In this document: positions 5,625 through 11,469 of the stretch, piece after piece | How positions within the stretch are numbered: the stretch's first letter is position 1 | Layout of the letters: every line of letters starts with the position of its first letter | NCBI GenBank assembly: GCA_031273185.1 | Contig: JAISSG010000084.1 | Location: forward strand, 1 to 12,573 | Source: Treponema sp. | GTDB lineage: Bacteria > Spirochaetota > Spirochaetia > Treponematales > Breznakiellaceae | Length of the DNA: 12,573 nt | Direction of reading: 5' to 3' | Notes under the pieces: generated by a model | Databases searched by the model: none | The model's input: only the letters and a program-made list of their open reading frames with translations | What the model was told of the DNA's origin: nothing | Program-made: the position numbers and the translations under genes

Positions 5625-6851
5625 ATGTCCCGCTTTTGTCGTTGCGCCGCCGTGCTGCTGGCCGCCCTGCTTTCCTGCGCCCGGGCGGAAAAGGGGCCCG
5701 CCGACCCTGCCCAGCCCGAGCCTTCCGTGCAGCCGGCGGCGGTTGTGCGGGCGGGCGAGTACCCCCTCTGGTTCCAGTTCACCGGCGAGGGGCAGGCCGT
5801 CATTGAGACCATCGAGGATGCCCGCTTTTCCGCCGCCCTTATCCCCTGGCCCCTCGCGCCGCATGTAAGGTTCGCCCTTGCGCAGGGCGAGGAGTTCCTG
5901 ATGGCGGTTAACCGGGGCGGCCTTATCCGCCTTTCCCCCTGGGACGGGGAAGGGGGCATAGGTCTGTACCATTATCCCGGCGGGGAATTCTGGCGCGGCT
6001 ACACCGTGGGCGCGTTTGTCCTGCCCGGGGAAAACCCCGTGGCGCTGCTGTACCGTGACGACCGGTTTCTTGAGACCGGCGACCCCTTGCCTTCGCCCCG
6101 GCTGTGGACGTTTGGCCAGTATTCGCCCCGGCCTGAATTCTTTGCCTTTCCGGCGCTGGATGCCTTCGCGCCGGAAGACGGCTGGGACATTGATGCCCTG
6201 CGCCGGGGGGCCGACGGCTTTTGGTATTACCGGGCCGTGAGAAAAAACGCGGGGCAGCCGCAGACAGCCATGCTCCGCTCGGGCGACCTTGCGGGCGAGG
6301 GCGAGCGGGTTTCCCTTGGCGCGTTCCAGGCCGCCGCCCTGCCCGAGCCGCTTGCAGCCGCGCCCGAGCCGCTGGGGGAACTGCTCGCCGCTTTGTTTGC
6401 CGGTAGCGATTGCCGGGCCGCCCTGGTGGTTTCCCCCGGCTTTCACGGCAGCCGGGGCTTTGCCCTGAGCCGCGAGAGCCCGGCGGCTTTCGGGTTTTAC
6501 TCGCCCGGCCAGGACTCCGCCGGGGCCTTTCTCCTGGCGGCGTTTCCCCGTGGCGATGCCGTTCTTGTCGAGCGGGGCACCGGTACCGATCCGGCCCTTC
6601 GCCGCTTTGCCCTGCCGCCCCTGCCCGAGGGTTTTGCCTACACCGGGATTGGCATGGTCGCCGGCACGGTTGTCGCCACATGGGAGGAGCAGGACGGCTA
6701 CAGCATCGGCGCCGCGGGGTTTATGGTGATACGGGGAATGGGGAATAGGGAATGGGGAGAAGAGTCCCACACGGAGGCGCAGAGGAGAAGGAGGTGTAGA
6801 AATATTGAAAAATATGATAACCAAAATTCTAAGAAAAGTATATTTTTTTGA
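5625..6851 (+). CDS. Predicted lipoprotein of unknown function with an altered C-terminus
   Basis: I start the gene at ATG 5625 because it gives a lipoprotein signal (M-S-R-F-C-R-C, hydrophobic core, lipobox A-L-L-S-C, Cys18) and 408 residues; an in-frame ATG at 5538 would put 29 unrelated residues before it and overlap the promoter. No Shine-Dalgarno sequence precedes 5625. The mature part has repeated aromatic and glycine-rich strands (Y-P-L-W-F-Q-F, F-W-Y-Y-R-A-V, A-F-G-F-Y-S-P-G, G-F-A-Y-T-G-I-G-M-V-A-G-T-V-V-A-T-W), which could be a beta-propeller or other all-beta fold, but no family is recognised. The last 39 residues or so, from R-G-M-G-N-R-E-W-G on, are encoded by a 7-base repeat array and AT-rich DNA, so the natural end of the protein has probably been replaced. 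The long open frame on the opposite strand is a GC-driven shadow. Confidence 0.7.
   Translation: MSRFCRCAAVLLAALLSCARAEKGPADPAQPEPSVQPAAVVRAGEYPLWFQFTGEGQAVIETIEDARFSAALIPWPLAPHVRFALAQGEEFLMAVNRGGLIRLSPWDGEGGIGLYHYPGGEFWRGYTVGAFVLPGENPVALLYRDDRFLETGDPLPSPRLWTFGQYSPRPEFFAFPALDAFAPEDGWDIDALRRGADGFWYYRAVRKNAGQPQTAMLRSGDLAGEGERVSLGAFQAAALPEPLAAAPEPLGELLAALFAGSDCRAALVVSPGFHGSRGFALSRESPAAFGFYSPGQDSAGAFLLAAFPRGDAVLVERGTGTDPALRRFALPPLPEGFAYTGIGMVAGTVVATWEEQDGYSIGAAGFMVIRGMGNREWGEESHTEAQRRRRCRNIEKYDNQNSKKSIFF
6733..6760 (+). repeat. Heptanucleotide repeat array (left copy)
   Basis: Four consecutive 7-base units are seen: GGGGAAT, GGGGAAT, AGGGAAT, GGGGAGA. They lie inside the 3' end of the lipoprotein frame. 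The same unit in reverse complement forms a larger array at 7405-7446. Short tandem heptamers of the form CCCCATT resemble the STRR elements known from cyanobacteria and other genomes. Confidence 0.75.
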
Positions 6852-7012
6852 TTTGTCAATGCTAATCTCACTTATTGTTATTGATTATGATTACTATAAC
6901 GTTCTAGGAACCCCGAGCCGCCGAAAGGCGGCGAAGCGTTTACAATCCTGTTATGTGCAGTTGACCCGTATTCCATTATTTTATTTATATTATATTTCTT
7001 ATTTAATTTTTC
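6852..7012. other. AT-rich intergenic stretch with element, no gene
   Basis: Apart from the hairpin element at 6894-6963 this is AT-rich DNA without a credible gene. The short plus-strand frame through 6805-7041 lacks any family resemblance and crosses the element. The AT-rich piece before the element may be the remnant of another inserted unit. Confidence 0.5.
6894..6963 (-). repeat. GC-rich hairpin element, left border of island 2 (attC-like)
   Basis: The core is a perfect hairpin CCGCC-GAAA-GGCGG (about 6918-6931) inside CCCCGAGCCGCCG (6911-6923) and GGCGGCGAAGCG (6927-6938), strings shared with 3680-3740. Ends ATAAC (6896-6900) and GTTAT (6950-6954) are complementary, as are AGGA (6906-6909) and TCCT (6946-6949). 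The span of about 63 bases with paired ends and a GC stem fits the size and plan of an integron attC site. Read on the minus strand it follows the Imm32-like gene, with the AAC core proximal and a GTTATAG core distal. A dispersed palindromic repeat is the alternative. Confidence 0.5.
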
Positions 7013-7252
7013 TCAATTGTTTTTATTATTACACCAATTAAATATTTTAATATGATTTATTTTCTTATTATTAATACCATATAGTTCATCCATTAATTCC
7101 CCACCATAATTTATTGTAAGCAAATGAACATGATTATTTTTATTTTTTATTATTTTTTGAATATTTTTTATTAAATATTTTAATCCACTATTATTCCCAT
7201 GAATTTCTATTATACCATCTTTCGTTAATTCTACGGATAAATCAATTTTCAT
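7013..7252 (-). CDS. Imm32-like immunity protein
   Basis: The 79-residue product resembles the Imm32 family of immunity proteins from polymorphic toxin systems. It has an amphipathic strand L-S-V-E-L-T-K-D-G, then I-E-I-H-G-N-N-S-G-L-K-Y-L-I, then H-V-H-L-L-T-I-N-Y-G-G-E-L-M (41-54) and I-N-H-I-K-I-F-N-W (65-73). The H-x-H-L, G-G-x-L and N-H-x-K-I positions are those I associate with this family. Such proteins sit in the cytoplasm and neutralise a cognate toxin; no toxin gene is visible nearby, so this is an orphan. The ATG at 7252 has GGAG at 7260-7263 (7-base spacer), as in the other island gene. It has its own promoter at 7274-7302. The DNA is very AT-rich compared with the flanking genes. 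The family call rests on pattern memory and should be treated as probable, not certain. Confidence 0.6.
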   Translation of the reverse strand: MKIDLSVELTKDGIIEIHGNNSGLKYLIKNIQKIIKNKNNHVHLLTINYGGELMDELYGINNKKINHIKIFNWCNNKNN

Positions 7253-7273
7253 AATTTTTCTCCATTAATATCC

Positions 7274-7302
7274 ATTTTACCTCAATTCCATGATAAATTC
7301 AA
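7274..7302 (-). promoter_or_regulatory. Promoter of the Imm32-like gene
   Basis: On the minus strand TTGAAT (7297-7302), a 17-base spacer and TAAAAT (7274-7279) match the sigma-70 consensus at four and five of six positions. The expected start near 7267 gives a leader of about 15 bases that includes the GGAG ribosome binding site. The island gene therefore appears to carry its own expression signals. Confidence 0.5.
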
Positions 7303-7343
7303 GTCCTTTATTTTTTAATAATATTTCCAATCAATTTTAGGGG

Positions 7344-7394
7344 CAATTGCACATAACTAAATATAAAAACACCCCTGTTCCTGGTTTATTATGT
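7344..7394 (-). repeat. Right border of island 2, inverted core
   Basis: CAATTGCACATAAC (7344-7357) is the inverted partner of GTTATGTGCAGTTG (6950-6963), with 13 of 14 bases matching. It also starts a weaker inverted repeat ACATAA (7351-7356) and TTATGT (7389-7394). Unlike the left border, no GC-rich hairpin follows; the heptamer array begins at 7405 instead. Confidence 0.5.
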
Positions 7395-7404
7395 TTTACG
7401 CTCC

Positions 7405-7446
7405 CCCCATTCCCCATTCTTCACTCCTCATTCCCCATTCCCCAAT
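7405..7446 (-). repeat. Heptanucleotide repeat array (right copy, inverted)
   Basis: Six 7-base units run without a break: CCCCATT, CCCCATT, CTTCACT, CCTCATT, CCCCATT, CCCCAAT. They are the reverse complement of the units at 6733-6760. The array ends two bases before the stop codon of the ABC ATPase gene, so it replaces the normal downstream region of that operon, including any terminator. Confidence 0.75.
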
Positions 7447-7448
7447 TC

Positions 7449-8225
7449 TCACAGCACGCTTTGCAAGAACTGGCGGGTGCGGTCGTTTGCGGGGCTGTTG
7501 AACATCACGTCGGGCGGGGCGATCTCCAGGATTTTTCCCTCGAACATGAACACCACCCGGTCGGCAACCTCGCGGGCAAAGCCCATCTCGTGCGATACCA
7601 CCAGCATGGTCATGCCCGCATAGGCAAGCTGCTTCATAACCGCCAGCACCTCGCCGACAAGCTCCGGGTCGAGGGACGAGGTAGGCTCGTCAAAGAGCAT
7701 GATCCTCGGCTCCATTGCAAGGGCGCGGGCGATGGCGACCCGCTGCTGCTGGCCGCCGGAAAGCTGGGCGGGGAACGTGTCGAACTTGTCGTCCAGCCCG
7801 ACCCGCTCAAGTATCGTCTTTGACCGCTCCCGCGCCTCCTCGACGGAAAGCCCCCGGACATGGACGGGGGCAAGCATCACGTTTTCAAGGGCTGTCTTGT
7901 GGGGGAAGAGGTTGAATCGCTGGAACACCATGCCCACCTCAAGCAGGGTCTTGTTGCGCTCCTCGTTGGGCATCCTGGCCTGGTTTACCCCGTGGCGGCA
8001 GTCAAAGAGCAGCTTGTCCTCGATGTAAATCTGGCCTTCGTCGATGGTCTCAAGGCGGTTCAGGGTGCGGAGGTACGTTGACTTGCCCGCGCCGGAAGGC
8101 CCGATGATGCAGACCACCTCCTTCTGCTCGACGGCAAGGGAAACGTCCTTGAGCACCTCCAGCGGCCCCCTGCCTCTCGAGCCGTGAAAGGTCTTGCATA
8201 CCCCCACGGTCTTAACCATCGACAT
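7449..8225 (-). CDS. Polar amino acid ABC importer, ATP-binding protein (GlnQ/HisP type)
   Basis: This 258-residue cytoplasmic ATPase powers the importer encoded upstream. All nucleotide-binding motifs are present: Walker [10 protein letters not shown] (42-50), Q-loop Gln102 in V-F-Q-R-F-N-L-F-P, signature L-S-G-G-Q-Q-Q-R (155-162), Walker B I-M-L-F-D-E-P-T (175-182) with Glu180, D-loop S-S-L-D-P, and H-loop His212 in S-H-E-M. The [10 protein letters not shown] form and the closing P-x-x-x-x-x-R-T-R-Q-F-L are typical of the polar amino acid uptake family. A short insertion (about 75-93, [10 protein letters not shown]) lies in the variable region before the Q-loop. Its start lies 15 bases after the permease stop, so the genes are one operon. 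The start could also be the ATG two codons later. Length is normal for the family. Confidence 0.93.
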   Translation of the reverse strand: MSMVKTVGVCKTFHGSRGRGPLEVLKDVSLAVEQKEVVCIIGPSGAGKSTYLRTLNRLETIDEGQIYIEDKLLFDCRHGVNQARMPNEERNKTLLEVGMVFQRFNLFPHKTALENVMLAPVHVRGLSVEEARERSKTILERVGLDDKFDTFPAQLSGGQQQRVAIARALAMEPRIMLFDEPTSSLDPELVGEVLAVMKQLAYAGMTMLVVSHEMGFAREVADRVVFMFEGKILEIAPPDVMFNSPANDRTRQFLQSVL

Positions 8226-8240
8226 GCCTGGCCCCTGCCG

Positions 8241-8930
8241 TCACTCGTACACCGAGTATTTCTTTTCCATTTTGCGAAAAAAATAGGTAAAAACCGCGGT
8301 TATCAGGAGGTACAGCAGCATAGCCGGGATGTATACCAGGGCGGAGCGGGTCGAGCCCTCGATGGTCCTTGTGGCCCTGGTGATGTCAACCAGCGCGATC
8401 ATCGACACCAGCGAGACATCCTTCAGCATCAGGATAAATTCGTTGCCCACCGGGGGGATGAGCCGCCGTATCGACTGGGGGATGATCACCAGCCGCATGG
8501 TTTGGGCGTATGACATCCCCAGGGCGCGGGAAGCCTCGAACTGGCCCTTGTCGATGCTCTGGATCGCCGCCCTGATGATCTCCGCGGCGTAGGCGGCGCA
8601 GTTGAGGCTGTAGGCGATGAAGGCGTAGATAAAGCGATCTATTTCGGCGTTTCCCGTTTGGATAAGAAAAGCCGTGGAAATAAGGGGCAGGGCGTAGTAG
8701 ATAAAGTATATCTGCATCAACAGGGGCGTGCCCCGAAAGAAGAACGTGTACGCGCTGCACAGCTTGTTGAGGATAGCGATTTTTGACATCTTCCCCAGGG
8801 CGATGAACAGGCTGAGCACCAGCCCCGCAGACATGGAGAGAATCGTCAGGGATATGGTTATCCTCGCTCCCCTGAGCAGGGCGGGAATCCATGAGACCAT
8901 CCGAAGGATGGTCTCGTGCAGAGCTACCAA
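8241..8930 (-). CDS. Polar amino acid ABC importer, permease (HisM/GlnP type)
   Basis: This 229-residue inner-membrane protein forms the channel, probably as a homodimer because only one permease gene is present. It shows F-F-R-G-T-P-L-L-M-Q-I-Y-F-I-Y-Y (64-79), the family hallmark of this class, and the EAA coupling loop E-A-S-R-A-L-G-M-S (132-140) that docks on the ATPase. About five hydrophobic segments are visible. The longest frame begins with TTG at 8930, overlapping the binding-protein stop by 7 bases and implying translational coupling; the alternative ATG at 8900 lies inside a perfect hairpin. No strong ribosome binding site is seen for either start. Permease expression is therefore likely tied to, and lower than, that of the binding protein. 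Confidence 0.92.
   Translation of the reverse strand: MVALHETILRMVSWIPALLRGARITISLTILSMSAGLVLSLFIALGKMSKIAILNKLCSAYTFFFRGTPLLMQIYFIYYALPLISTAFLIQTGNAEIDRFIYAFIAYSLNCAAYAAEIIRAAIQSIDKGQFEASRALGMSYAQTMRLVIIPQSIRRLIPPVGNEFILMLKDVSLVSMIALVDITRATRTIEGSTRSALVYIPAMLLYLLITAVFTYFFRKMEKKYSVYE
8893..8915 (-). promoter_or_regulatory. Perfect intercistronic hairpin at the binding-protein/permease junction
   Basis: GAGACCATCC (8893-8902) and GGATGGTCTC (8906-8915) form a perfect 10-bp stem with a 3-base loop, extendable by further pairs. It begins 9 bases after the binding-protein stop and covers codons 6-13 of the permease frame. No T run follows, so it is not a normal terminator; it would stabilise the upstream mRNA or slow permease translation. 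Confidence 0.6.
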
Positions 8931-9733
8931 GCTTCCCGCGCTTCTCTCACAAGATCCATGCCGAAAATTACATTGGATATGCGATACATGGTCCCGTCGT
9001 CAAACAGTTCCTCCAGCGCCTGGTTAATGGCCTCGGTGAGGGCGTCGTTCCCCTTCCTCATGCAGATGCCGAACACCTCCGGCTCCGGGCTTCTCCAGAC
9101 AATTTCAAAGGGGCTGTCTATCGGGGCTATGTAATCGTAGGCGACCAGGAGGTCGGTGACGATAACGTTCACCCTGCCCAGCTTGAGCTCGTCAAAGCAG
9201 TTCATCACCTTTTCGTATCCCCGGGGGCTAAAGACCAGGCCGTTCGCGGCAAGCTCCTGCATGTAAAAGTCGGCGGTGGTCTCCAACTGGAACGCCACGT
9301 CAAGCCCGGCGCATTCCTGCGGGCTGCGGGCGGTGACGGGGGAATCCTTGAGCAGCACCATAGCAAGGGTGTTCGCTATGTACGGCTTGCTGAAGTTGTG
9401 CGCGCCAAGCCGCGCCGGGGTGATCGTTACCGACGACATTATCGCGTCGTACCTTTTGGTTTCAACGCCGGCAAAAATCCCGTCCCACGAAGTGTCAACA
9501 AATTTAGCCGTCAGGCCCATTTTTTCCGCGATGGCCTTTCCCATCTCCACGTCGAAACCCGTCTCGGTGCTGCCGTCCGGCCCGTAATACTCCATTGGCG
9601 GGTAGCCGATCTCCATGCCGATTGACAGGACATCCTGCACAATGGTCAGACCCTCAGTTTTTTTTCGGCAGCCCGTGGAAAAGACGCAAACCGCCACCAG
9701 AATGGCAAAAAATGCCAACGCTCGTTTTTTCAT
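8924..9733 (-). CDS. Polar amino acid ABC importer, substrate-binding lipoprotein
   Basis: This 269-residue protein captures the substrate outside the inner membrane and delivers it to the permease. The signal peptide M-K-K-R-A-L-A-F-F ends in the lipobox F-S-T-G-C (Cys22). The family-3 binding-protein signature G-F-D-V-E-M-G-K-A-I-A (59-69) is clear, and T-P-A-R-L-G-A-H-N-F-S-K-P-Y (105-118) holds Arg108, which in this family contacts the substrate carboxylate. V-T-D-L-L-V-A-Y-D-Y (192-201) supplies the usual acidic residues for the amino group. I start it at ATG 9733, with AGGAGG just upstream, instead of the longer frame beginning at 9814, because only this start places the signal peptide at the N-terminus. 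The exact amino acid cannot be told. It is the first gene of the operon, with a promoter at 9778-9806. Confidence 0.93.
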   Translation of the reverse strand: MKKRALAFFAILVAVCVFSTGCRKKTEGLTIVQDVLSIGMEIGYPPMEYYGPDGSTETGFDVEMGKAIAEKMGLTAKFVDTSWDGIFAGVETKRYDAIMSSVTITPARLGAHNFSKPYIANTLAMVLLKDSPVTARSPQECAGLDVAFQLETTADFYMQELAANGLVFSPRGYEKVMNCFDELKLGRVNVIVTDLLVAYDYIAPIDSPFEIVWRSPEPEVFGICMRKGNDALTEAINQALEELFDDGTMYRISNVIFGMDLVREAREAW

Positions 9734-9754
9734 GTTTCCTCCTAAAATTATATG

Positions 9755-9776
9755 TTCCTCTATGAAACACGAGGAA
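9755..9776. promoter_or_regulatory. Inverted repeat at the importer transcription start
   Basis: TTCCTC and GAGGAA form a 6-bp inverted repeat with a 10-base centre lying between the -10 box and the ribosome binding site of the importer operon. It spans the expected start near 9771 and could be an operator or a leader hairpin. Confidence 0.3.
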
Positions 9777-9777
9777 T

Positions 9778-9806
9778 ATCTTACCAAATTTTCCCCGTTT
9801 TGCCAA
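9778..9806 (-). promoter_or_regulatory. Promoter of the amino acid importer operon
   Basis: On the minus strand TTGGCA (9801-9806), a 17-base spacer and TAAGAT (9778-9783) match the sigma-70 consensus well. The predicted start near 9771 gives a leader of about 38 bases before the ATG at 9733. A TATAAT closer to the gene has no -35 partner. Confidence 0.6.
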
Positions 9807-9859
9807 TATAACATTGCCAGCCCGTTACGCCAGCAGGGAATAGCCAGGCGCTACCCGGC

Positions 9860-9919
9860 CCCTGCATAACAGGCAGGGCGTTTCCGTCAGGCCCAACCTG
9901 TCATTTGGCCTGGACGCCC
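9860..9919. repeat. Two adjacent GC-rich inverted repeats
   Basis: CCCTGC (9860-9865) and GCAGGG (9873-9878) pair around a 7-base loop ATAACAG. Overlapping this, GGGCGT (9876-9881) pairs with ACGCCC (9914-9919) and, inside, CAGGCC (9888-9893) pairs with GGCCTG (9907-9912). The block lies between the end of the HD-GYP gene and the importer promoter. It may end or protect the HD-GYP transcript, though no T run is present. The ATAAC string in the first loop recalls the cores of the island borders. Confidence 0.45.
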
Positions 9920-9981
9920 CGCCCAGCGTCCGCATGGCGGCATCATTGGCTTGAGTCATGCGCCATTGGCAGTAATGGCAG

Positions 9982-11037
9982 CTACTTATATTTCTCGGCG
10001 ATTTCCTTAAACCGGTCCTGGACGTGCGTCACCGCTTCGGCCAGGATCGGGTCGAACTGGGTGCCGCTGCCGTCGGTGATAAGCTTGATCGCCTCGCTGC
10101 AGGGGAAGGCCGCCTTGTACACCCGCGCGCAGACCAGCGCGTCATACACGTCGGCGATTGCCGCAATGCGCGCCGCCAGGGGGATTTCGGTTTCCCTGAT
10201 CTGGCGGGGGTACCCCTTGCCGTCCCAGCGCTCGTGGTGGCCGTAGCAGATGTCCTCGCAGTGCCTGAGGTACAGGGATGAGTTAATGTCCCCCAATTCC
10301 CCGATTATTTCCTTGCCCCGCGTGGTGTGGGTTTTCATTATCTCGTACTCTTCCGGGTCCAGCCTACCCGGTTTCAGAAGGATGCGGTCGGGGATGGCAA
10401 TCTTGCCGACATCGTGCAGGGCCATGGACTTCATGATGATGTCGGGCTTGAGGCTAAGCACTTCCTGGGCGTATGCCGATTCGCTTTGGACGAGGTAGTC
10501 GCAGAGAACCAGCACATACAATTGCGTCCTTTTGACGTGCTCGCCGGATTCAAGGTCGCGGTGCTCAATGACGTTGGCAAGCCCCTGCAAGGCGTTGTCA
10601 AGGGTTCTCGTTGCCTCGGCGGTTTTTTCAGCAACCATTTCCTCAAGGCTGTCCGAGTAGTTCTTCAGCTCTATCTGGTTCTTCACCCTCAGCCTGACAA
10701 TCTCCGGCAGGAAGGGCTTGTTGATAAAATCCACCGCGCCCGCCGCCAAAAGCTCGCTTTCGGAATCGTTTTCCGCGGTGATAAAGATAACCGGAATCCG
10801 CTTGTAGGCGGGATCGATCTTCATCACCTCGAACATCTGGCGGCCGTTCATTTCCGGCATCATCACGTCCAGAAGGATAATCTTGGGGAGGGTCGCCTCG
10901 GTGCTGATTTTCTCCAGCGCCTCTTTGCCGTTGCTTGCCGTAATTATCTTGTAATCATCCTTCAGTATTTCCTCAAGGACCATGACATTGATTTCCATGT
11001 CATCGACGACGAGTACTGTAGGGATTGTGCTAGCCAT
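9982..11037 (-). CDS. Response regulator with HD-GYP domain, cyclic-di-GMP phosphodiesterase
   Basis: This 351-residue cytoplasmic protein has an N-terminal receiver domain (about 5-122) with acidic pair Asp12/Asp13, phospho-acceptor Asp57 in L-L-D-V-M-M-P, Thr87 and Lys107. A helical linker (about 122-145) leads to an HD-GYP domain with H-D at 208-209 in A-L-H-D-V-G-K-I-A-I-P-D, H-H-E-R-W-D-G-K-G-Y-P (267-277) and A-D-V-Y-D-A-L. All residues that define the active class are present, so phosphorylation probably switches hydrolysis of cyclic-di-GMP, lowering its level and favouring motility or release from surfaces. The ATG at 11037 overlaps the HPt gene by 8 bases, so the two are translated together and the HPt protein is the likely phosphodonor. 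No histidine kinase is in the window. Confidence 0.95.
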   Translation of the reverse strand: MASTIPTVLVVDDMEINVMVLEEILKDDYKIITASNGKEALEKISTEATLPKIILLDVMMPEMNGRQMFEVMKIDPAYKRIPVIFITAENDSESELLAAGAVDFINKPFLPEIVRLRVKNQIELKNYSDSLEEMVAEKTAEATRTLDNALQGLANVIEHRDLESGEHVKRTQLYVLVLCDYLVQSESAYAQEVLSLKPDIIMKSMALHDVGKIAIPDRILLKPGRLDPEEYEIMKTHTTRGKEIIGELGDINSSLYLRHCEDICYGHHERWDGKGYPRQIRETEIPLAARIAAIADVYDALVCARVYKAAFPCSEAIKLITDGSGTQFDPILAEAVTHVQDRFKEIAEKYK

Positions 11038-11374
11038 GCTCTGCTATAACCTTGTCTGCTTCCTGTAACGTTGCGGCAAATACGGCTTTCACCGTTTCCA
11101 TTTGATTGGGGTCTATGGCATTTGCCTTTATCTGGGTCTCAAGTTCAAGGCACTGCCTGAACAGCTCGGAAAGCGACAGGTTGGCGGCAACGCCCTTTAT
11201 CGTATGGGCGGCGGCTTGCGCCTTTTCCATGTCCCCGTCTGCGAGGGCAGCCTCAAGGCCTTCTAGCTTGGTATCGTTCTTGAATTTGACCAACAGCTTC
11301 ACGTAGAGTTTGGTGTTGTTCATCACCCTTTTTACGCCATCGGCATAATCCAAATATACCGCATTATCAGCCAT
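11030..11374 (-). CDS. HPt histidine phosphotransfer protein
   Basis: This 114-residue protein is a single HPt domain, a four-helix bundle that carries phosphate between a hybrid kinase and a response regulator. The motif A-A-H-T-I-K-G-V-A-A-N-L-S (55-67) contains the phospho-accepting His57 and the conserved lysine and glycine after it. The domain makes up the whole protein, with no kinase or receiver part. GAGG lies 7 bases before ATG 11374; a stronger AAGGAGGA further upstream is too distant and overlaps the expected transcription start. The gene is first in a two-gene operon with the HD-GYP regulator, which strongly suggests the two work in one relay fed by a hybrid kinase encoded elsewhere. 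Confidence 0.92.
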   Translation of the reverse strand: MADNAVYLDYADGVKRVMNNTKLYVKLLVKFKNDTKLEGLEAALADGDMEKAQAAAHTIKGVAANLSLSELFRQCLELETQIKANAIDPNQMETVKAVFAATLQEADKVIAEHG

Positions 11375-11398
11375 TACAGAACCTCACTTCCTCCTTAT

Positions 11399-11427
11399 AT
11401 TATATTCCCCTTGGCCGGAAATAACAA
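11399..11427 (-). promoter_or_regulatory. Promoter of the HPt/HD-GYP operon
   Basis: On the minus strand TTGTTA (11422-11427), a 17-base spacer and a perfect TATAAT (11399-11404) form a sigma-70-type promoter. The leader would be short, under 25 bases. Confidence 0.6.
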
Positions 11428-11431
11428 GGTT

Positions 11432-11464
11432 GCGCGGCATGAATGCCGGGCATAAATGCTGCGC
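11432..11464 (-). terminator. Possible transcription end hairpin of the membrane protein gene
   Basis: GCGCGGCAT (11432-11440) and ATGCTGCGC (11456-11464) pair over nine positions with one G-T wobble and a 15-base loop, six bases beyond the stop of the gene at 11470. Only a weak T-rich stretch (CTTGTTATTT) follows on the minus strand, so termination is uncertain. Confidence 0.4.
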
Positions 11465-11469
11465 CCTGC

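Noticed and set aside
5517..6824. 435-residue open frame on the minus strand opposite the lipoprotein gene
   Set aside because: It has no signal, domain or ribosome site, is rich in R, G, P and A as expected from the complement of a GC-rich gene, and would overlap the promoter of the 4842-5507 gene. The plus-strand frame has a lipoprotein signal and promoter.
6733..7446. Heptamer arrays as a CRISPR array
   Set aside because: Units are 7 bases with no spacers, and no cas genes are present.
9734..9814. N-terminal extension of the substrate-binding protein
   Set aside because: The 27 extra residues overlap the promoter and precede a complete lipoprotein signal peptide that has its own strong ribosome site.
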